A DNA stretch of 36,094 bases from Candidatus Kuenenia stuttgartensis (GTDB taxonomy: Bacteria > Planctomycetota > Planctomycetia > Pirellulales > UBA1268): assembly GCA_945865325.1 (NCBI GenBank), contig CAMBFA010000018.1, positions 1 through 36,094 of the forward strand, read 5' to 3'. This document shows, one piece after another, positions 32,796 through 36,094 of the stretch; the stretch's first letter is position 1; every line of letters starts with the position of its first letter. The notes below the pieces were generated by a model. That model was not told where the DNA came from and did no database searches. It saw nothing but the letters and a program-made list of their open reading frames with translations. Both the position numbers and the translations under genes were made by a program.

Positions 32796-33958
32796 GCCAC
32801 CTTCCGCTTGAGGATTTCGTCGTACACGTCGAGATACGCAGCAGCAGCCCGTTCCCACGTGTACGTGGCGGCGTGAGCCGCTTGAGCCGCGGCGAATCCG
32901 GGCGTCGAGCGGGAGGACTCAAGTCCTTCGCGCACCGTGCGGAGCATCGCGTCGGGTTCGAACGAGTCCCACCAGCCGGCCCGGTCGCCGGCGATCTCGG
33001 GAAGACTCGTCCGCCGCGCGGCAAACACCGGCCGACCGCACTGCATCGCCTCGAGGACGGGGAATCCGAAGCCCTCGGTGAGCGAGGGGAAAAGGAAGCC
33101 GTCGCAGTGCTCGTAGAGCCACTGCCGGTCACCGTCGGACACCTCTCCCGGCATGAGCACGCGGCCGCTCAGACCGAGCCGGACCACCTCCTCCTCCAGA
33201 AACGCGCCGTAGGGCGTCGCCTTGCGGCCGGCAATCACCAGTCGCAGGTCGTTGGTTCGCGCGATCATCCCGAGGAGCACATGGCAATTCTTGTGCGGCA
33301 GCGCAGCCCCGACAGTGAGGAGGAACGGGCCCGGCGTGAGGAATGACGGCCGCTGCAGGGAGGCCGTGGCCGCAGGCGGCAGACCATTGGGGACGACATG
33401 GAGCGGCTTGCCTCGGAGCTCGAGCCATGCCCGCACGTCGGCGGCGACGAACCGGGAGATCGTGACCACCGCCGCTGCCCGGTCGACCTTCGCCTGGACG
33501 GCCGCCAGCTTGCGACGGACCGCCGCCGGCCGGCTCCGGTGCCGCTCGTCGTGGAGAAAGTTGAGATCGTGGATCGTGAGTACGACCGGCACACGCGGGT
33601 CGAGCGGAAGGTATTTCGACGACTGGCTGGTGACATGCCACAGGTCGTAGCCGCCGTCGGTGCGGAACGGCCGCACCAGCGGCCGGAGGAAGCGGGCGAA
33701 CGACTCCTTGCGCCAAGGACTGACGTCGATGTGCTCCACCGCGCCGTCGTGGAAATGGCGCACCGTCGGCCGGCTTGCATCGCCGCGCGGCGGAAGGAAG
33801 AGCACCGGCTCGATGCCCCGGCCGGACGCCGACAGGATCCCCTCGGCGAGATACCGGCAGAACCTCCCCAGGCCGCAGTTGGCATGCCGCACCTTTTCAA
33901 GGTCGATGACGACCCGGGGGCGGGCGGCGCGATCGCTGGGCTGGAGGAGACGCGGCAT
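32792..33958 (-). CDS. Family 4-type glycosyltransferase
   Basis: A 388-residue retaining glycosyltransferase of the GT-B fold, adding a sugar from a nucleotide donor to a growing surface glycan at the inner membrane. The ATG at 33958 starts just before the first strand (RVVIDLEKVRHANCGLGRFCRYLAEGIL). The longer track ORF adds about 85 Arg/Pro-rich residues that look non-coding. Key C-terminal motifs are LLTVGAALPHKNCHVLL (nucleotide-sugar loop), GRVLMPGEVSDGDRQWLYEHCDGFLFPSLTEGFGFPVLEAMQCGRPV, which contains the E(x7)E motif, and TSLPEIAGDRAGWWD. Its stop overlaps the epimerase start (ATGA), so the two are translated together. Confidence 0.9.
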   Translation of the reverse strand: MPRLLQPSDRAARPRVVIDLEKVRHANCGLGRFCRYLAEGILSASGRGIEPVLFLPPRGDASRPTVRHFHDGAVEHIDVSPWRKESFARFLRPLVRPFRTDGGYDLWHVTSQSSKYLPLDPRVPVVLTIHDLNFLHDERHRSRPAAVRRKLAAVQAKVDRAAAVVTISRFVAADVRAWLELRGKPLHVVPNGLPPAATASLQRPSFLTPGPFLLTVGAALPHKNCHVLLGMIARTNDLRLVIAGRKATPYGAFLEEEVVRLGLSGRVLMPGEVSDGDRQWLYEHCDGFLFPSLTEGFGFPVLEAMQCGRPVFAARRTSLPEIAGDRAGWWDSFEPDAMLRTVREGLESSRSTPGFAAAQAAHAATYTWERAAAAYLDVYDEILKRKVA

Positions 33959-34200
33959 GACGACGGGGTCCGACGAGCGGGCGCGGGGCGACACGTCGAA
34001 CGTGTCAGCCGAATCCCGTGGAGGGGATATCGACCGGAGACCCACGTTTCGTTGCGTCGACCCGGAGCCGATCACAAGCGCGCGAGAAGCCGGGTAAGCC
34101 GGGCAGACGGGGGCATTCATCGCTCGAGCGCGGCGGCAGGAGGGGAGAGCTGGCGAGGATGGGGCACGCGCCGCGGACTTGCCAGCCACGACAGGGAACC
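33959..34200. other. Gap between glycosyltransferase genes
   Basis: A 242-base gap on the operon strand. The track extends the glycosyltransferase ORF through it (MPGGVRFPVVAGKSAARAPSS...), but the composition is Arg/Ser/Pro-rich shadow. It probably holds an internal promoter or leader; I see no certain signals. Confidence 0.35.
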
Positions 34201-36094
34201 TTACGCCACCCGGCATCCGGACAGCGTGTGATCGGCCTGGCCCCGCTCCCCATCGGCGATCCCCAGCGCCGTGAGCAGGCCGGCGACGTAGTTTTCCATC
34301 GAGTGCTCGGCGCCGTAGCGAACCCGGGTGACCTCGTCACGCCCGCCGCCGCGGGAGAGCAGCCCCTCGAGCGCCGTCGCGACCTCGGCCGCGGTGAAAG
34401 CATCGCCGACGCGAGCGACCGTCGACGGGGCGTCGAGCGCCGCGGCCAGATCCTCGTTGGCCACCGTCGGCACCCCGGCGGCGATGCAGTCCATCAGCGC
34501 GCCGGAGATCCCGCCGAAGCGGTGGGTGCGGAGTTGGATCGCGCCGTCCGCGGCGAGGAGCCAGGTGCGCCAGGTCTCGTCGTCGATCCACTCGGCGGTA
34601 AAGTGAACCGCGCCGCCGGCGCCGGAGGCCGCCGCGCGCCGCAGAACCGGCTCGGCGGAGCGACCCGCGTCCCCCACGAACACCAGGTGCGCGTCGCGCC
34701 CCGTTCCCCGCATCCGGGCGATCGCCTCCGCACACACCTCCGGAGCCTTCTTGGAGTCATAGATCCCGAGCGTGACGATCACCGTTCGCCCCTCCGGAAT
34801 CCCCAGCGCTTGCCGGGCGCGCTGCCGCGATGGAGCGGCGGTTTCACGAGGCGTGAACTCCCGCAGGAGGGCGAAGGGGAGATGGACCGCCTCGACCCCG
34901 TAGAGCCGGGCGACATGAGCGGCCAGCGCCCGGCTGTGGACGAACAGCGGCGCCGAAGCCCGCGCCACTTCGGAGAGGAAGAGCGTGGGAATCTCCCCCT
35001 GGTGGCGCGTCCAATGCCGCACCTCGGCCTCCGACACCGGACGACGCAATTCGGCCTCGGCAAGCAGGCGCGTGCGCTCGATGCCATGCCACCAGGCATT
35101 GAGATCGAGGAGGCGGGAATCGTGGAGGATGCAGGGGCCGCCATGGCGGAGATGCCCGGCGAGGATCGGGGCGTGGAAGTGGGAATTGCCCAGAACCGCC
35201 ACCGTGGCGTCGTAATCGGGGCGCAGCCAAGCCCCGCTGCCAATGGCGTGGAAGGCCCGCACATGGGCATCGCCCACCGGCTGTGGTTGATCGGTCCAGA
35301 CGTCGACGTCGGCCCGCGCCGACAGCGCCGCCACCGTGCGCCGTGTATAGTCGGCAACACCGGAACGGTCAGGAGGAAAGGGCGAGACCAGCGCGATCAC
35401 CGGGCGCCGTGCCGCCACGGCCTTCCGTGCCCGGCGGGCATGCCCCGGCATCCGCAGCTCGAGCGCTGCGGCAAACCGCTCCCCGACGCGCGCGGCGGTG
35501 AATCGCTCTGGCGTCGGTCGCTGCGCCGCGACGAGCCGCTCCCGTGCCCGGGAATCGACCATCACGGCCCGGAGCCGGGCGGCAAGATCGTCGGGAGCCT
35601 CGGGATTGAAGCGCGCGGCAGGATCGGCGACAAGCTCGCGGTGGCAGGGGATGTCGGAGGCGATCACCGGCGAGCCGCAGGCCATCGCCTCGATCACCGG
35701 CATGGAAAAACCCTCCGCCCGCGAGGCGACGACGGTCGCCACCGCATGCCCGTACCAGCCGGCAAGCTCGGCGTCGCTGACATGGTCGAGGAACTCAAGC
35801 CGGACCGCCCGGCCGCCGGCCCTGGCTACCGTCCGTGCGACGCGGGCTCGCCAACGATCGGGATAGCCGCCGGCGATCACCAGAGCGGGATCGGGGCTCC
35901 CGGTCCTTAAGAGCGCCAACACGACCGTCTCGAGATTCTTGCGCGGGTCGGGGCCACCGACAAACATGACGTAGTTTTCGGGCGCCGTGGCTGGCCGCGG
36001 CGCCGGCATTCCACCGGATTGGAGCGCAGCGAACGCTCCCCGGAGGGCGACGCCGGTGACTTCCACGCTCTGGGGATCGACCCCCAGCCGGGCG
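34201..36094 (-). CDS. Tandem glycosyltransferase (two GT-B type domains), 5' end outside window
   Basis: At least 630 residues; the frame stays open to the right edge (LGVDPQSVEVTGVALRG), so the true start is beyond it and the track's GTG is internal. The first domain seen is a C-terminal half: NYVMFVGGPDPRKNLETVVLAL, GHAVATVVASRAEGFSMPVIEAMACGSPVIASDI. A second, complete glycosyltransferase of the same fold follows from about 230 residues on: RRPVIALVSPFPPDRSGVADYTRRTVAALS ... RTVIVTLGIYDSKKAPEVCAEAI ... WLLAADGAIQLRTHRFGGISGALMDCIAAGVPTVANED. In that domain the usual E(x7)E motif is replaced by GGISGALMD. It is the first gene of the operon within the window. Bifunctional chain-building enzymes of this kind often make two consecutive linkages. 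Confidence 0.85.
   Translation of the reverse strand, partial: ARLGVDPQSVEVTGVALRGAFAALQSGGMPAPRPATAPENYVMFVGGPDPRKNLETVVLALLRTGSPDPALVIAGGYPDRWRARVARTVARAGGRAVRLEFLDHVSDAELAGWYGHAVATVVASRAEGFSMPVIEAMACGSPVIASDIPCHRELVADPAARFNPEAPDDLAARLRAVMVDSRARERLVAAQRPTPERFTAARVGERFAAALELRMPGHARRARKAVAARRPVIALVSPFPPDRSGVADYTRRTVAALSARADVDVWTDQPQPVGDAHVRAFHAIGSGAWLRPDYDATVAVLGNSHFHAPILAGHLRHGGPCILHDSRLLDLNAWWHGIERTRLLAEAELRRPVSEAEVRHWTRHQGEIPTLFLSEVARASAPLFVHSRALAAHVARLYGVEAVHLPFALLREFTPRETAAPSRQRARQALGIPEGRTVIVTLGIYDSKKAPEVCAEAIARMRGTGRDAHLVFVGDAGRSAEPVLRRAAASGAGGAVHFTAEWIDDETWRTWLLAADGAIQLRTHRFGGISGALMDCIAAGVPTVANEDLAAALDAPSTVARVGDAFTAAEVATALEGLLSRGGGRDEVTRVRYGAEHSMENYVAGLLTALGIADGERGQADHTLSGCRVA

Overview
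The window looks like a chromosomal piece of a high-GC member of the Planctomycetota, probably close to Pirellulales. The main evidence is two gene pairs of the planctomycete-type cytochrome / DUF1587-1592-1588-1585 family with their DUF1552 partners. A membrane-anchored Hanks-type kinase, secreted proteins of unknown function and long alanine/arginine-rich proteins fit the same lineage. No rRNA, tRNA, CRISPR array, integrase or complete insertion sequence was seen.

Layout. (1) 1-5081: two tandem paralogous membrane-anchored hypothetical genes (the first cut by the window edge), a 5'-truncated and frameshifted Ser/Thr kinase pseudogene, and a convergent secreted hypothetical gene. A roughly 73-bp imperfect copy of that last gene's 3' end sits exactly at the broken kinase end. 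(2) 5117-7101 (minus): aroE and an orphan sugar-binding lipoprotein, followed by a non-coding stretch with a LamG-domain remnant. (3) 7426-17869 (minus): two DUF1592-type cytochrome-like / DUF1552 pairs flanking a secreted protein; the second DUF1592-type gene has a frameshift in a GC-dinucleotide run. (4) 18034-23665 (plus): a compact accessory Hsp70 operon made of a large repeat-like helical protein (split by one in-frame UGA), a J-domain-like protein with HPP in place of HPD, a GrpE-like exchange factor, an Hsp70/DnaK paralogue and a tiny double-CxxC zinc-ribbon protein. (5) 23744-27144: a small orphan ORF, a PIN (VapC-like) toxin remnant, an AAA/DUF4143 ATPase, three small unrecognised minus-strand ORFs and a protein with a lysine/alanine-rich histone-H1-like tail. 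(6) 27319-29188 (minus): ffh (SRP54) with a clear -10 box, and a cysteine-rich lipoprotein. (7) 29587-30738 (plus): a secreted alpha/beta-hydrolase-like protein. (8) 30779 to the right end (minus): a nucleotide-sugar and glycosyltransferase operon (tandem glycosyltransferase, second glycosyltransferase, UDP-hexose-type epimerase, GDP-mannose 4,6-dehydratase) suited to exopolysaccharide or surface glycan synthesis.

The most interesting unit is the Hsp70 operon. It encodes a whole chaperone cycle (ATPase, exchange factor, degenerate J-like partner) with two extra proteins, translationally coupled by ATGA/TTGA overlaps, and it looks like a specialised rather than housekeeping DnaK system. A second theme is decay: kinase, LamG protein, PIN toxin, one DUF1592-type gene and the large chaperone-operon gene all carry lesions. 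That is either real pseudogenisation or, for the single-point lesions, sequence error.
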